In this document: piece after piece, positions 51,868 through 60,806 of the stretch | Layout of the letters: each line of letters opens with the position of its first letter | Numbering within the stretch: the stretch's first letter is position 1 | NCBI RefSeq assembly: GCF_000262465.1 | Contig: NZ_CM001489.1 | Span: 4,569,631 to 4,633,630, forward strand | DNA from: Frankia sp. QA3 | Lineage (GTDB): Bacteria; Actinomycetota; Actinomycetes; Frankiales; Frankiaceae | Direction of reading: 5' to 3' | DNA length: 64,000 nucleotides | Made by a program: the position numbers and the translations under genes | Notes under the pieces: model-generated | The model's database searches: none | Seen by the model: the letters and a program-made list of their open reading frames with translations, nothing else | What the model was told of the DNA's origin: nothing

Positions 51868-52433
51868 GTCGCACCCGGTTGCGCGACATCACCGCCCTCG
51901 CCGACGCCGCGCGCCGGGTCGCCGGTGCGGCCGCAGGATCGGTCCTGCTCTGCTATGGGCTTGTCCACCTGCTGGTCTGGCCCGGCGCCCCGACCGGCAC
52001 GCCGGGCGAGCGCTACCGCTGGGACGGTGAGACGGAGCTACTCGGGTGGCTGCCCGGCTGGGCGGTCTGGGCAGTCGGCGGGATCCTGCTGGCCGCGGCC
52101 GTGCTGGGGCACGCCGTCGGCGGGGCCGGGCTCGCCGGGCTGCCCATCGCGCGCCGGCACCGGCTGGCCGCGACCGGGACCGGAGCAGCCGGTTCCCTCG
52201 CGCTGTTCGCGGTGGCCTGGCCCGGGTTGGAGCCCACGCCCACCGAGTTCAGCGCCGGTCCGGTCATCAGCGGGCTGCTACTGGCGAGCGTCGTCGCGAC
52301 GGCTTGGGCCCGGCGCCACCCGCCGCCGGCCGACGCCCGGAAACCCGATCGAACCCGCACGGCCGGCGCGAAGGCCGGCGCGAAGGCCGGCGCGAAGGCC
52401 GGCGCGAAGGCCGGCGCGAAGGCCGGCGCATAG
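51864..52433 (+). CDS. Small integral membrane protein with GAKA repeat tail
   Basis: The 189-aa protein has four hydrophobic helices (GSVLLCYGLVHLLVWPG, WAVWAVGGILLAAAVLG, GTGAAGSLALFAVAWPGL, GPVISGLLLASVVATAWA), then a tail of six AGAK tetrapeptides made by 12-bp repeats at about 52366-52430. I do not recognise a family. Its GTG overlaps the SelA-like stop, so the two are translationally coupled and may act together. Confidence 0.75.
   Translation: MSRTRLRDITALADAARRVAGAAAGSVLLCYGLVHLLVWPGAPTGTPGERYRWDGETELLGWLPGWAVWAVGGILLAAAVLGHAVGGAGLAGLPIARRHRLAATGTGAAGSLALFAVAWPGLEPTPTEFSAGPVISGLLLASVVATAWARRHPPPADARKPDRTRTAGAKAGAKAGAKAGAKAGAKAGA
52366..52430. repeat. 12-bp tandem repeat at the 3' end of the membrane protein gene
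   Basis: Five to six perfect copies of the unit GGCGCGAAGGCC encode GAKA repeats up to the stop codon. Confidence 0.92.
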
Positions 52434-52439
52434 GGCCCC

Positions 52440-53117
52440 TCAGTCGAGGGCGTGCAGCTCACGGGCCAGGTTGAGGCGGGCCAGCGGCTCCCAGTTCCGC
52501 CGCGCCCAGGCGGTCGCGTAAAGCGGACCGTCCAACAGGCCGCGCAGGAGCGGCGCCCGCCCCTCGCGCCAGGCCTGTTCGCCGAGCCAGCCGTACTCCC
52601 GGCGGACCCGGCGCACATAGCGATCGTAGGCGGCCGGCGGGCGGGCCAGAACCCGCAGGTCGGCGTCGTTGACGAGGGCCTCATCGTCGCGACTCGACCG
52701 ATGCGAGGCCGTGGCGAGGACCAGCCGGGCGACCGCCGCCCCGATCGCGGCGGGGCAGCCCAGCCGGGCGAGCACGTCGATCGCCAGCTCCGCGGACCGC
52801 TGCTCGTTGTCCGCCAACCGCGGCTGGTAGACGGCGTCGTGGAAGTACACGGCGAGCACGCAGACGTGCGCGGCGCGCTCCGCCGGCGGCCGACGCTCGG
52901 CGGCGAGCAGCACCCGCAGCGCCGCGGACATCTCCGCGACGTGCCGCAAGGTGTGGTAGTGCCGGCCCGGCTCCTGGTGGCGCCGGGCCAGGTCGACGAA
53001 GGCCACGACACGATCACCCACGTCTGCGCGGGCGCCGGCGGTGAGCAACGCGTCGTCGAAGACCCGGGCCAGCGGTGATCGGGGAACGGCCACGGCAGCC
53101 TCGCTGACGTGGCTCAC
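52440..53117 (-). CDS. HD-domain metal-dependent phosphohydrolase
   Basis: The 225-aa protein has the HD-superfamily pattern: HYHTLRHVAEM, AVYFHDAVYQP (H-D), and a later NDADLRVL. This resembles the group also named NMDA receptor-like/COG4339 predicted phosphohydrolase. GTG 53117 has GGGAGGG 5 nt upstream; the 18-bp tandem repeats just upstream contain copies of this ribosome site. It is convergent with the membrane protein gene. Confidence 0.87.
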   Translation of the reverse strand: MSHVSEAAVAVPRSPLARVFDDALLTAGARADVGDRVVAFVDLARRHQEPGRHYHTLRHVAEMSAALRVLLAAERRPPAERAAHVCVLAVYFHDAVYQPRLADNEQRSAELAIDVLARLGCPAAIGAAVARLVLATASHRSSRDDEALVNDADLRVLARPPAAYDRYVRRVRREYGWLGEQAWREGRAPLLRGLLDGPLYATAWARRNWEPLARLNLARELHALD

Positions 53118-53455
53118 GTTCCCTCCCACCCGCAAGCCCCCTCCCACCCGCACGCCCCCTACCACCCGCACGCCCTCCCGGACCATCGCGTCGCCACCGG
53201 CGGGGCGCGCCAGCGGCGGGGGACCACGACCACGATCGTGCTCCCGGCGCGAGCCTCCGGCCGGCCGAACGCCTCCATCTGATACCAGAATGGTTCTTCC
53301 TTGCCGGCCACCACCCCGGCCCCTGGCCACCCGGCACCGGCCGGGCGCGCCCCGATGGCCGGCGGCGGGCGGGCAGCGGTGTTCATCGGCCGGCGCATGA
53401 CCCGTCCGGGCCACCGGCGTTCGCGTGAATCGAACAGGCATACGACTTTTGGGCC
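53118..53455. other. Intergenic region with 18-bp repeats
   Basis: No gene is supported in these 338 nt. Three 18-bp units lie at 53122-53175 directly upstream of the HD gene start. Confidence 0.5.
53122..53175. repeat. 18-bp tandem repeat in the HD gene 5' leader
   Basis: Units 53122-53139, 53140-53157 and 53158-53175 differ by one or two bases. Each carries a GGGAGG or GGTAGG sequence on the minus strand, so the ribosome site itself is repeated. Confidence 0.88.
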
Positions 53456-53713
53456 GTGGTAGTGCAGATCGTGATCGGCGGGCAGCCCTACCCCCTGCCG
53501 GCGGGCGCCGATCCGGACGAACTGCGCAGGCGGGTCGCCCAGGCAGTCTTCCGCTGCGAGGTCGAGCAGCTCCACCTCGCGGACGGGCGGACGATGCTGG
53601 CCAACTGGCGGTCCGTCCGGCTCATCGAGGTCCGGTCCGACGCGGACCCGCGGCCCCCGGAGACCTGCGAGAACGACGCGGGGCGCGGGCGCCGCCCGGT
53701 TGCCGACCACTAG
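53456..53713 (+). CDS. Small hypothetical protein
   Basis: The 85-aa frame begins VVVQIVIGGQPYPLPAGADP and continues with LRRRVAQAVFRCEVEQLHLA and ANWRSVRLIEVRSD, a plausible small alpha/beta fold. Codon use is G/C-rich in third position. I do not recognise a family. GTG 53456 lacks a ribosome site. Confidence 0.6.
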   Translation: MVVQIVIGGQPYPLPAGADPDELRRRVAQAVFRCEVEQLHLADGRTMLANWRSVRLIEVRSDADPRPPETCENDAGRGRRPVADH

Positions 53714-54083
53714 CAAGATCCGATGATCCGTGCTCGGCCGGTGTGCGTGCCGGCATTACCGGAACAACGGTTGGGAAACAAATGATTCACAATACGACCC
53801 GACGCCGGGGCAACCGGAGTCCCGTCCGCGCAGGTCACAGGCGGCAAACTCCCCCGACCCAGTCGGACCATTCGACCAAATTACGCATTACCGACATATA
53901 GTCGAAAGCTCCGATTTAGGATCGTCGCTTACGCATTGGCATTGATGTGCCGTTTGTTGCAACCGCGATCCGTCGAGCTGGTTAGGTGTTATTTGTTCAC
54001 CGGTTGCGATGATTGTGATCTTTATGAGGAAGGGCGGACGCAGCCGGCCCACTTCGTGTAAGCGGCGTCCAGGGAGTCTCGTA
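53714..54083. promoter_or_regulatory. AT-richer intergenic region upstream of the halogenase-like gene
   Basis: These 370 nt, above all 53750-54010, are far lower in GC than any coding part of the window. No gene is seen. Such a region probably holds the promoter of the following gene. I found no convincing palindromic operator. Confidence 0.45.
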
Positions 54084-55733
54084 ATGAGCGGGTACGACTA
54101 TTCGGTTGCCATCCTCGGTAGCGGCATCGCCGGCTCGACACTGGCCAACATCCTCGCCCGGCACGGTCACAGCGTGGTCCTCGTCGACAGCGGCACCCAC
54201 CCACGGTTCGCGCTCGGCGAGTCGACGATCGGGGAGACGACCTACCTGCTGAAGCTGCTCGCCGAGCGGTTCGACGTACCCGAGCTCGGCCACGTGAGCA
54301 GCTTCGAGGGGGTGCGCTCGCACGTCACCTCGGCCTGCGGGGTCAAGCGCAACTTCGGCTTCGTGTACCACCGGGACGGGCAGGTGCAGAACCCCGAGGA
54401 AGTCACCCAGTGCAGCGTCTCGGAGTTCCCGAACGGCCCGGAAATGCACATGCACCGCCAGGACATCGACTCCTACCTGTTCTACTCCGCGGTCCGCTAC
54501 GGAGCGGAACCCCGCCAGCGGACCATGGTGGAGCGCGTCGACTTCACCGCCGACGCGGCGACGCTGACGACGAGGTCCGGCGAGACGATCCGGGTCCGCT
54601 ACGTCGTGGACGCGTCGGGCCGCAACTCGGTCCTCGCGAACCAGTTCGCCCTGCGTGAGGAGCCCTGCCGGTTCCGGACGAACTCCCGGACGCTGTTCAC
54701 CCACATGGTCGGCGTCACCCCGTTCGACGACGTGACGACCCCCAGCGGCCAGCCGTCGCTGTGGCACCAGGGCACCCTGCACCACATCTTCGACGGCGGC
54801 TGGCTGTGGGTCATCCCGTTCGACAACCACCGCAAGGCCACCAACCCGCTGTGCAGCGTCGGGCTCAACCTGGATGCCAGCCGCTTCCCCAAGGAGCCTG
54901 GGCTCACCGCCGAGCAGGAGTGGGCCGCCTACCTCGACCGTTTTCCCAGCGTGGCCCGCCAGTTCGCCGGTGCCCGGCCCGCCTGGGACTGGGTCTCCAC
55001 CGGGCGCACCCAGTACTCCAGCACCCGCACGGTCGGCGACCGCTGGGCGATGATGAGCCACGCCGCCGGGGCGATCGACGCGCTGTTCTCCCGCGGCATG
55101 GCCAACACCATGCAGGTGATCTACGCCTTCACCCCGACCCTGCTGGCCGCGCTCGCCGACGACGACTTCTCCGCCGAGCGCTTCGGCCACATCGACACGC
55201 TCAACCAGACGATCCTCGACGTCAACGACAAGCTCGTGCACGGCTCGTACGTCTCGTTCCGGGACTTCGACCTGTGGCGGGCCTGGTCGAAGGTGTGGTT
55301 CCTCGGCTGGAACATGGGCATCGCCCGGATCGTCGGGACGTACTTCGGCTACCTCGAGAAGGGCGACCGGGCCCTGTTCGACCGGCTGCTCGACGCCCCG
55401 CACCTGGGCACCTTCTGCCCGGACCTGCCGGAGTTCCAGCCGTTCTTCGACTCCCTGAGCGCGGTGATGGTCGACGTGGAGGCCGGCCGGCTGACCCCGG
55501 CTGCCGCCGTCGAGCGGCTCGCCGGCCTGCTCGGCGGGGCCGACTTCCTGCCCGCGCCGCTGCGGCTCGGGGATGTGCTGCGGCGCTGGCACGACGGCTC
55601 CTTCGAGGCCCAGCGCCGGATGTACGAGTGGGGTCGGACCAACTCCCCGACGCCGCTGCGGCGCTGGTACGACTACGACCTCGACGAGCTGCTGACCCGC
55701 ACGGGCGGGACGCCGCAACCGGCCGTCTTCTGA
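54084..55733 (+). CDS. Flavin-dependent halogenase-like oxidoreductase
   Basis: The 549-aa protein has an FAD-binding GxGxxG loop (VAILGSGIAGSTLANILA), LGESTIGETT, a VVDASGR flavin motif and the GGWLWVIPF sequence, which fits the WxWxIP motif of flavin halogenases. AAGAIDALFSRGM is a late FAD motif. A Lys in GVKRNFGF could be the catalytic lysine. Such enzymes chlorinate or brominate aromatic or aliphatic substrates with FADH2; the substrate here is unknown, and an oxidoreductase is the alternative. ATG 54084 has AGGGAG 8 nt upstream. A peroxiredoxin gene follows. Confidence 0.8.
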   Translation: MSGYDYSVAILGSGIAGSTLANILARHGHSVVLVDSGTHPRFALGESTIGETTYLLKLLAERFDVPELGHVSSFEGVRSHVTSACGVKRNFGFVYHRDGQVQNPEEVTQCSVSEFPNGPEMHMHRQDIDSYLFYSAVRYGAEPRQRTMVERVDFTADAATLTTRSGETIRVRYVVDASGRNSVLANQFALREEPCRFRTNSRTLFTHMVGVTPFDDVTTPSGQPSLWHQGTLHHIFDGGWLWVIPFDNHRKATNPLCSVGLNLDASRFPKEPGLTAEQEWAAYLDRFPSVARQFAGARPAWDWVSTGRTQYSSTRTVGDRWAMMSHAAGAIDALFSRGMANTMQVIYAFTPTLLAALADDDFSAERFGHIDTLNQTILDVNDKLVHGSYVSFRDFDLWRAWSKVWFLGWNMGIARIVGTYFGYLEKGDRALFDRLLDAPHLGTFCPDLPEFQPFFDSLSAVMVDVEAGRLTPAAAVERLAGLLGGADFLPAPLRLGDVLRRWHDGSFEAQRRMYEWGRTNSPTPLRRWYDYDLDELLTRTGGTPQPAVF

Positions 55734-56003
55734 CGCCGACCGGGACGGGCGGGCGGGACGGGCGGGGTAGCGGTGGCGACGTCGATGCGGGCTGGCGTGC
55801 CGCATTCTGTCACCGGTACTGTTGCGAAAATCGGCACCCGCCCGACCCGCTGGCCGCGGCGGCAGGAGAAGGAGCGCGCTTGTCCCGAACCGCCCCCAGC
55901 ACCCGCCCGCCCCGGCTCGTCCCCGCCGCCCCGGCCACGCGTCCCGGCGGCGGCGCGGCGGGCCCGTCCGGGGCCTCGCACCCGTGCCGGGCGGGGTCCT
56001 GAC

Positions 56004-56483
56004 GTGGCCACCCCGACCGTGGGCAACCAGGCGCCCGACCTCAGCCTGCCGGGTCTCGTACTCGCAGACGGCGAGCGCCAAGACGGCGAGTACACCCTGT
56101 CCACCGAGCGCGGGCATCCCGTCGTGCTGGCCTTCTACCCCGGCGACAACACGCCGGTCTGCACCAGGCAGATGTGCTCCTACTCGGCGGGCCTGGAGAT
56201 CTTCGCCGACCTCGGCGTCCTCGTGTGGGGCATCAGCCCGCAGGACCTGGACAGCCACGAGGGGTTCGCCCGCCGGCACAGCCTGGGCTTTCCCCTGCTC
56301 GCCGACACCGCACGCACGGCGGTCAAGGCGTACGGGATCGCCGTGCCCGGGCTCGGGCTGCGCCGCTCGGTCTTCCTCGTCGACGCGGACGGCGTGCTGC
56401 GCTGGAAGCAGGTCGGCCTGCTCGGAGTCACCTACTCCGACGTCGACACCATCGCCGCACAGGTCAAGAAGCTCAAGCTCTGA
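56004..56483 (+). CDS. bcp: Thioredoxin-dependent peroxiredoxin (BCP/AhpC-TSA type)
   Basis: The 159-aa protein has YPGDNTPVCTRQMCSY: the peroxidatic Cys in the PVCT motif and a second Cys five residues later, as in atypical BCP peroxiredoxins. It reduces hydroperoxides. GTG 56004 is preceded by GGGG. The stop codon is the first triplet of a 20-bp tandem duplication. The gene is downstream of the halogenase-like gene with a 270-nt gap. Confidence 0.9.
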   Translation: MATPTVGNQAPDLSLPGLVLADGERQDGEYTLSTERGHPVVLAFYPGDNTPVCTRQMCSYSAGLEIFADLGVLVWGISPQDLDSHEGFARRHSLGFPLLADTARTAVKAYGIAVPGLGLRRSVFLVDADGVLRWKQVGLLGVTYSDVDTIAAQVKKLKL

Positions 56484-56520
56484 CGGCCTGGCCGCCGATC
56501 TGACGGCCTGGCCGCCGAGT
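56481..56520. repeat. 20-bp tandem duplication beginning at the bcp stop codon
   Basis: Units 56481-56500 and 56501-56520 match in 18 of 20 positions; the first three bases of the first unit are the stop codon TGA. Confidence 0.9.
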
Positions 56521-56599
56521 AACCCGGGTTCCGTCGCCGCGGCCTCGGCGGCGCGACGGCGGCGGTGCGGGCGGCAGGGCCAGGCGCGCGTGCGCCGGG

Positions 56600-57574
56600 T
56601 CAGCCGGCCGCCCAGGGCCGCTCGGGCGCCGGAATCCGCCGGGCGTTGGTCGCCACGGCGCCGAACCGGTCCGCGCCGGCCTGCCAGTCGGCGCGGGCGA
56701 CGTCGATCTCGGCCCGGGACCGGGCGACGAAGTTCCACCACATCACCAGCCGGTCGGCGAACGGCTCCCCGCCGAGCAGCAGCACGCGGGCGCCCTCGCC
56801 GGCCCTCAGCGGCAGCTCGTCGCGCCCGGCACCCAGGTAGCCCAGCCGGCCGGGGCGCAGGACCTGCGCGCCGACCTCCACCGACCCGGCCAGGACGACC
56901 AGGCCGTGTTCGAAGTCGCGCCGCAGCGGCAGGACGGTGCCACCGGCCCGCAGCGCTAGATCGGCGCCGACCAGCGGGGTGTCGGTCCGCGCCGGGGAGA
57001 CGTTGCCGTCGAGCTCGCCGAGCAGCACCGTCACCTCGGCCGCCCCGAACCGGGCGACGGGCAGGTCGGCGTGGTGGGCGAAGGCGGGCGGGCCGTGCCG
57101 GGTGTGCTCGGGCTGCGCCACCCACAGCTGCACGCCGTGCAGCTCGCCCCGGTGATCCTCGGACTCCTCCGCGTGGGCGACCCCGTGCCCAGCGCTCATC
57201 AGGTTCAGCTCACCCGGCCGCAGGACCTGCTCGGAGCCCAGGCTGTCCCGATGCACCTGGCGGCCGTGCAGCAGCCAGGTGACGGTGGCCAGCCCGATGT
57301 GCGGATGGGGCCCCACGGCGACGGGGTTCGACGGTGAGATCGCCGTCGGGCCCATGTGGTCGACGAAGCACCAGGCGCCGATGGTCCGCCGGACCCGCCT
57401 TGGCAGGACCCGCCGCACCGGGATGCCACTCACATCGGCCGCCCGCCCGTCGACGACCTCCAGCTCCGGCCCGGCCACCGAGGCCCGGTCCGGTGCCGGT
57501 GCCAGGGCGGGCGGCGGCACCGGCGGGTCCCCCGGCCCGGGAGCGACGTCGACGGGTGAGACGGGTCCGCTCAT
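56600..57574 (-). CDS. Pirin family protein
   Basis: The 324-aa bicupin has a P/A-rich N terminus (residues 1-35) and the pirin domain with metal ligands in GPHPHIGLATVTWL and AGHGVAHAE, then a C-terminal cupin. Pirins bind Fe and some have quercetinase activity. ATG 57574 gives a normal length. The neighbouring cupin gene is on the same strand. Confidence 0.92.
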   Translation of the reverse strand: MSGPVSPVDVAPGPGDPPVPPPALAPAPDRASVAGPELEVVDGRAADVSGIPVRRVLPRRVRRTIGAWCFVDHMGPTAISPSNPVAVGPHPHIGLATVTWLLHGRQVHRDSLGSEQVLRPGELNLMSAGHGVAHAEESEDHRGELHGVQLWVAQPEHTRHGPPAFAHHADLPVARFGAAEVTVLLGELDGNVSPARTDTPLVGADLALRAGGTVLPLRRDFEHGLVVLAGSVEVGAQVLRPGRLGYLGAGRDELPLRAGEGARVLLLGGEPFADRLVMWWNFVARSRAEIDVARADWQAGADRFGAVATNARRIPAPERPWAAG

Positions 57575-57619
57575 CCGTCAACGGTACGACATTTCGTTGC
57601 ACGTGCAACAAACGGTCGC

Positions 57620-58000
57620 CTACTCGTCCTCGTCACGATGGACGGTCTCTGGCAGGAAGGCCGGCAGGCAGACCGAGATGTAGTCCGCGCCGTCCGCGCC
57701 CCGCGTGCTGTAGCGGACCCACTCCCCGGCGGCGGTGTGCACCGCCTGGCCCGCCGCAACCTCGATGACCCCGCCGGCGTGCTCCACCGTCACCGAGCCG
57801 CGCAGGACGATCGTGTACTCGTCGAACTCCGGCCGCTGGCCAGGCTCGGCCCAGCCACCCGGACTCGACATGTGCGCGATGCTCAGGGTCCGGGTGCCGG
57901 TGTTCACCCCGCCCACGTACTCACGAATGATCTTTGGAAGGTTCCCGGCAGCCTCGACGACGGTCGGCTTCTCGATGAAGGTCGGCATGGGATGCATCAT
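57620..58000 (-). CDS. Cupin-domain protein
   Basis: The 126-aa protein has a single cupin barrel: an early KPTVVEAAGNLPKIIREYVG region, EFDEYTIVLRGSVTVEHAGG, and AAGQAVHTAAGEWVRYS. The expected metal-binding residues are partly present. ATG 58000, 57997 or 57988 are all possible starts. It follows 45 nt after the pirin start region and may be co-transcribed with it. Confidence 0.85.
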   Translation of the reverse strand: MMHPMPTFIEKPTVVEAAGNLPKIIREYVGGVNTGTRTLSIAHMSSPGGWAEPGQRPEFDEYTIVLRGSVTVEHAGGVIEVAAGQAVHTAAGEWVRYSTRGADGADYISVCLPAFLPETVHRDEDE

Positions 58001-58117
58001 CGTGCCTGGCAGCCGGCCGGGACGCCGCTGGGACGCCGCTGGGACGCAGGGCGCGCAGGACGACGGTACGATCTCGGTCGCGCTCCCCCGATGCCGGTGG
58101 GACGTGGGAGGGGCGTC

Positions 58118-58687
58118 GTGACAACCGAATCGATCTTTCACCCCCAGGTCCGTGTGCAGACGGGGGTCGCCCCAGCACGGCACGGCGCCGGGGATTGCGC
58201 ACCGGCCGGTTCACGGTTCACCGGCATCGGCGCCGTCGAGTCGTTGCTGGCCGGGCTGACGTTCCATCACTTCGGCATCGTGGTCACGGATCTGGATCTC
58301 GCCCGCGAGCTCTACACCGTCTCGCTCGGCATCGACTCCTGGCGCACCCTGGCGCTGTCCGGGCCCGCCGTGCGCCGCGGCCGGCCCGTCGCACTCGACG
58401 GCACCAGGGTCGCGATCGGCCGACTCGGCACCAGCCTCGTCGAGCTGGTCGAACCCGGCTGCCAACCGGGGACGGCCCGCGAGATCCTCGACCGGCGCGG
58501 CGAGGGCCTCTTCGCCATCGGCTACGTGGTCGACGACGTCGCGGCCCAGCTGCGCGCCTCGGTCGCAGCCGGGGCCACGGTCGAGCAGGTCAGGCCGGAT
58601 GCGGGCCATCCGGTCGGGGCGTACCTGGATGCCGGCTCGGGCCTGCTGGTCGACCTGGTCCAAAGCGGCGCATCCTGGCCCGACTGA
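58118..58687 (+). CDS. VOC (glyoxalase/bleomycin-resistance) family protein
   Basis: The 189-aa protein has one VOC domain with FHHFGIVVTDLDLARELYT (19 residues), VELVEPG and FAIGYVVDDVAAQLRA, resembling methylmalonyl-CoA epimerase-like proteins. The first 40 residues are a disordered extension. GTG 58118 has GGGAGGGG 5 nt upstream, a strong ribosome site. It is divergent from the cupin gene. Confidence 0.87.
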   Translation: MTTESIFHPQVRVQTGVAPARHGAGDCAPAGSRFTGIGAVESLLAGLTFHHFGIVVTDLDLARELYTVSLGIDSWRTLALSGPAVRRGRPVALDGTRVAIGRLGTSLVELVEPGCQPGTAREILDRRGEGLFAIGYVVDDVAAQLRASVAAGATVEQVRPDAGHPVGAYLDAGSGLLVDLVQSGASWPD

Positions 58688-59371
58688 CCGCCGGCACGGT
58701 CGCAACGAGCCCGGCGGACTTGTGTCGGTGACCCGTTGAATGTCATCATCAGTCCAGAGGCCGCCCGGCACCCCCCGAGCTGGGCGGCCTCACCTGTGCC
58801 ACCGAGGCGCCACCGGGCGGGGCTCTCCGCACGGCCCGGCGCCGGCCAGCTCACCCCCCGCGCACACGGCCTTCATGCCACGCCGACCAGCGCGACCGCC
58901 GACCAGGTCTGGCGCGACAGCCAGGATCGCGGTGAGGGTCGGGGACACCGGAAATCCCGCAGTCACGTGCCGCCGGCCGGTCCCACGAAAGGCGGTCCAG
59001 CGGTGAGCCGACGGACCCCGCCGCGTTCCCGACCAGCATTCCGCGCCAGGAAAGAACCGCCGGCCGGCCAGGACGGCGTCGGTCGGTGGAAAGAGGCCAC
59101 CGGCTGATACAGATTGCCGACGGGACGTCCGCCCGCCGCGCTTGGGACGAGCCCCCTCATCGACGGCCCGGACCACGGAAAACCACCACGGGCCGGGGCG
59201 GGAAGACACCGGCCGGCCGTCTCCCGACGGTCAGCATACCGATGATCGGCCGCCCGACCAGGCTGGGCACTGAAGGTCCGCGATCAAACAATCTGCCCAC
59301 TGACCATCCACCACGCGGCGGCAATTCGACGGCGCGCCACCGGCACCCGCGGCCCGGCGCCCCGGCCGCGG
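58688..59371. other. Non-coding 684 nt
   Basis: No open frame here has a recognisable family. A hairpin with an 8-bp stem (58759-58766 / 58782-58789) after the VOC gene may be its terminator. The rest is unremarkable. Confidence 0.45.
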
Positions 59372-59836
59372 TCAGGTGGCGAGGAAGACGATCGTGAGGA
59401 TGAGCCCGACCAGGGTCGTCGCGATCGCGACGAAGGTCGCGATCTTGCCGCGTCCGCTGCCCTTTCGCCAGGCCAGAGCCCCGCAGCCGATCGCGATCAG
59501 CCCAGCGAGCGGGAAGAACAGGCCGAGGACGGCGAAGGTGAACGCGAGGATCCACAGTGCCCGGGCGCCGGGCAGCTCCTCGTCCGGCGCCGCCAGTGAG
59601 CCGTATTCCTGCTGGGCAGGACCATTGTCCGGGTACGGAACACGCGGGGTGCCGTCGGGACCCGAGGGAAAGGGCCCGGCCTGTTCCGGCACATCCGGCG
59701 CCGGCGTGGAGCGCCCTTGACCATCCCCGCCCCGCGCTGCGATCCACCCGCCCGACGCCATGCCCGGCGCGCCAGCGGGCGTTCCGGCGGGAAGCGACCC
59801 GGAATCGGCGCTGGTCGCGGGGGTCGGCTTGCTCAT
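59372..59836 (-). CDS. DUF4190-like small membrane protein
   Basis: The 154-aa protein has a proline-rich disordered first half and two C-terminal hydrophobic helices (ALWILAFTFAVLGLFFPLAG, and IATFVAIATTLVGLILTIVF). The layout resembles DUF4190 proteins, which often occur in Gram-positives. ATG 59836 has GAGGAG upstream. Its function is unknown. Confidence 0.75.
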   Translation of the reverse strand: MSKPTPATSADSGSLPAGTPAGAPGMASGGWIAARGGDGQGRSTPAPDVPEQAGPFPSGPDGTPRVPYPDNGPAQQEYGSLAAPDEELPGARALWILAFTFAVLGLFFPLAGLIAIGCGALAWRKGSGRGKIATFVAIATTLVGLILTIVFLAT

Positions 59837-60124
59837 CACGGACTCCTCGTTTACGAACTATCCAGTGTTCTCGACGGATCTGCGGTCGGAGAACCGGCCC
59901 GTGGCCACAGAGCCTGACGCAGATTTACGCCGGTGTCCCAGATCCTCGCGAAAAGCGCGCCGCGCGGAGGTGTCGGCCACCCGAAAGCGCCACCGACCGT
60001 GAGATGGGTCGCCACCGCCGGCCCGGCCGCAATCCGCCGTCGGCGGCCCTGCCAGAATCGCCGACGGCCCCCGCCGCGATCGGCCGCGGACCTGCCTTGC
60101 CCCGTTCTCGTCTCGGAAACCCGC

Positions 60125-60577
60125 CTACCGGCCCCGCTCGGCCAGGTTCTCCTCGACGAAGCGCTCCAGGCCCGCGACGAAGGCGCGCGCGTCCTCGGCC
60201 GGCCAGGCGTCGAGCCGGCGCTGGAACGCGCCGGCCAGCCGACCACGCAGCCGCTCGATGGCGGCGTTCCCCTCGTCGGTCAGCGTGAGCCGGGTGGCCC
60301 GGGCGTCGTCGGGATCGGCCGAGCGACGCAGCAGTCCAAGCGCCTCGAGCCGATCGCTGTGCCGGCTGACCACCGACCGGTCGATGCCGATCTCCGTGCT
60401 GAGCTTGCGCGCGGTCGTGGGCCCCGTCCGCGCCAGGCCGCTGAGCACGGGGTAGGTCGCCTCGTCCAGGTTCACGTCGCCCGCGGCCAGCAGATCCCCG
60501 AACAGCCGCATACGGGTAGGCCGCGCGAGCAGGAGCCCCAGCGCCGCGGCGAGCCTCGCGCCGTCGTCTGATCCCAC
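60125..60577 (-). CDS. MarR-family transcriptional regulator
   Basis: The 150-aa protein has the winged-helix core LSGLARTGPTTARKLSTEIG (20 residues), DRSVVSRHSDRLEALGLL and RSADPDDARATRLTLTDEG, typical for MarR. GTG 60577 has AAGGTCG upstream. It is divergent from the aminoDHQ-synthase-like gene over 229 nt and probably controls it. Confidence 0.9.
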   Translation of the reverse strand: MGSDDGARLAAALGLLLARPTRMRLFGDLLAAGDVNLDEATYPVLSGLARTGPTTARKLSTEIGIDRSVVSRHSDRLEALGLLRRSADPDDARATRLTLTDEGNAAIERLRGRLAGAFQRRLDAWPAEDARAFVAGLERFVEENLAERGR

Positions 60578-60806
60578 CGCTCGACCTTACTCTGCGTGCA
60601 CGGTGCACGAGCCGGCCGGCGTTCGACGGACCCCGGTCAGCCGACCGGGTCCGGCCGCAACGACCGGAACACAACGGGATCTTCGGGCAGGTGCCCCGGT
60701 TGGGGCGTCCGAGCAGCACTTCGGCAGACTGGGGCGCAGGCGCCGCGGCGGACCATCGGGGAGCACGGCGGATGGCCACGACACCTCGCGGATCCGGAGA
60801 CGAAAC

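Noticed and set aside
53997..57125. A 1042-codon minus-strand frame opposite the halogenase and peroxiredoxin genes
   Set aside because: It runs through two well-defined plus-strand genes with clear motifs and has composition of a shadow frame.
58790..59209. A 139-codon minus-strand frame after the VOC gene
   Set aside because: It has no ribosome site, no family motif and poor third-position bias.
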